From Megalopta genalis (lineage: Eukaryota > Arthropoda > Insecta > Hymenoptera > Halictidae): a stretch of 64,000 nt of DNA. The DNA lies in assembly GCF_051020955.1 (NCBI RefSeq), contig NW_027477097.1, positions 35,380-99,379 on the forward strand. Reading direction: 5' to 3'. The notes under the pieces were generated by a model. The model was not told the DNA's origin. It ran no database searches and saw only the letters and a program-made list of their open reading frames with translations. A program made the translations under genes and the position numbers. Each line of letters begins with the position of its first letter. Position 1 is the stretch's first letter. Positions 63,502-64,000 of the stretch are shown piece by piece.

Positions 63502-64000
63502 GCTTCATATTGTTGCGAAACAAATGGTTTAGATTCAGATACTTGTGATAAACATGATTTAGCTTCAAATGCAGGCGAAACAAACGAATTAGTTTCAAAT
63601 CCATGCGAAACACATGATTTAGCTTCAAATCCAAGCGAAACACATGGTTTAGCTTCATATTCTTGCGAAACAAATGGTTTAGCTTCATATGCTTGCGATA
63701 AACATGATTTAGCTTCAACCGCCTGCGAAACAAACGAGTTAGCATTAAAACCAAGCGAGACACATGATTTAGCTTCAAATCAATGCGAAGTAGATGGCTT
63801 AGCTTCATATCCATGCGAAACAAATGATTTAGCTTCAAATACTTGCGATATAAGTGATATAGATTCAACTGCAGGCAAAACAAACGAGGTAGCTTCAAAT
63901 CCATGCGAAACAAATGATTTAGCTTCAAATACTTGCGTTATAAATGATATAACATCAAATGCAGGCAAAACAAACGAGTTAGCTTCAGATCCATTCGGAA
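63502..64000. repeat. Satellite array, block IV (runs off the right edge)
   Basis: The 30-bp satellite resumes after insert copy 3 and matches the first 500 bp after copies 1 and 2 (32387 onward and 48892 onward). The duplicated segment therefore extends past the window. Confidence 0.97.

Noticed and set aside
1..64000. CENP-B box or telomeric repeats in the satellite
   Set aside because: No match to the CENP-B box core and no TTAGG- or TTAGGG-type tracts were seen. A centromeric role stays open but unsupported by motifs.

Overview
The window is almost entirely one tandem-repeat (satellite) array from a eukaryotic, probably animal, genome. I see no prokaryotic gene organisation, no rRNA or tRNA and no conventional host gene. 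The animal assignment is an inference. It rests on a retroelement-like insert with TG...CA ends and a cluster of motifs typical of animal promoters (CRE/ATF, RFX X-box, YY1/TISU). The species cannot be told from the sequence.

Basic structure. The array is built from a 30-bp AT-rich monomer that begins GCTTCAAAT, carries a central TGCGAA and ends ATGATTTA. Window length minus the inserts, divided by 30, gives roughly 1,970 monomers. They fall into five classes (called A to E here) that recur in the order A-B-C-D-E, giving a 150-bp higher-order repeat. Three pentamer families are visible: type 1 (class C reads CAATGCGAAGTAGAAGGC), type 2 (class C reads CCAAGCGAAACACATGG, class E reads ACTTGTGATAAACATG), and a divergent type 3 of 163 bp, in which the fifth monomer is 43 bp. 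Kilobase blocks are themselves duplicated, for example at offsets of 3,087, 3,448, about 4,024 and 4,471 bp.

Layout. 1-4.5 kb: the most heterogeneous monomers. 4.5-12.5 kb: mixed pentamers with a duplicated 0.9-kb block. 12.5-26 kb: a highly homogenised type 1 zone with 29-bp marker monomers and an eight-monomer variant. 26-30.8 kb: type 1/type 2 alternation. 30,769-32,386: first copy of a 1.6-kb insert. 32.4-47.3 kb: satellite, including two 163-bp-period blocks inside a tandem duplication of about 4 kb. 47,274-48,891: second insert. 48.9-61.9 kb: satellite with a 4.47-kb tandem duplication. 61,885-63,501: third insert. 63.5-64 kb: satellite again.

The insert has 9-bp terminal inverted repeats (TGTTACGTC/GACGTAACA) and a 4-bp target duplication (GCTT). 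It is best read as a solo LTR or short non-autonomous LTR element. All three copies sit at the same monomer position with the same flanks and are nearly identical. They therefore arose by one insertion followed by duplication of a segment of several kb, with spacings of 16,505 and 14,611 bp. Each copy carries, all on the + strand, a promoter-like cluster, a perfect TISU start for a 56-codon reading frame, a 99-codon reading frame and a consensus splice donor. These are the only credible gene-like signals in the window.

Long stop-free stretches within the satellite follow from its period of 30 (ten codons) and a consensus with no stop in two frames. I do not annotate them as genes.
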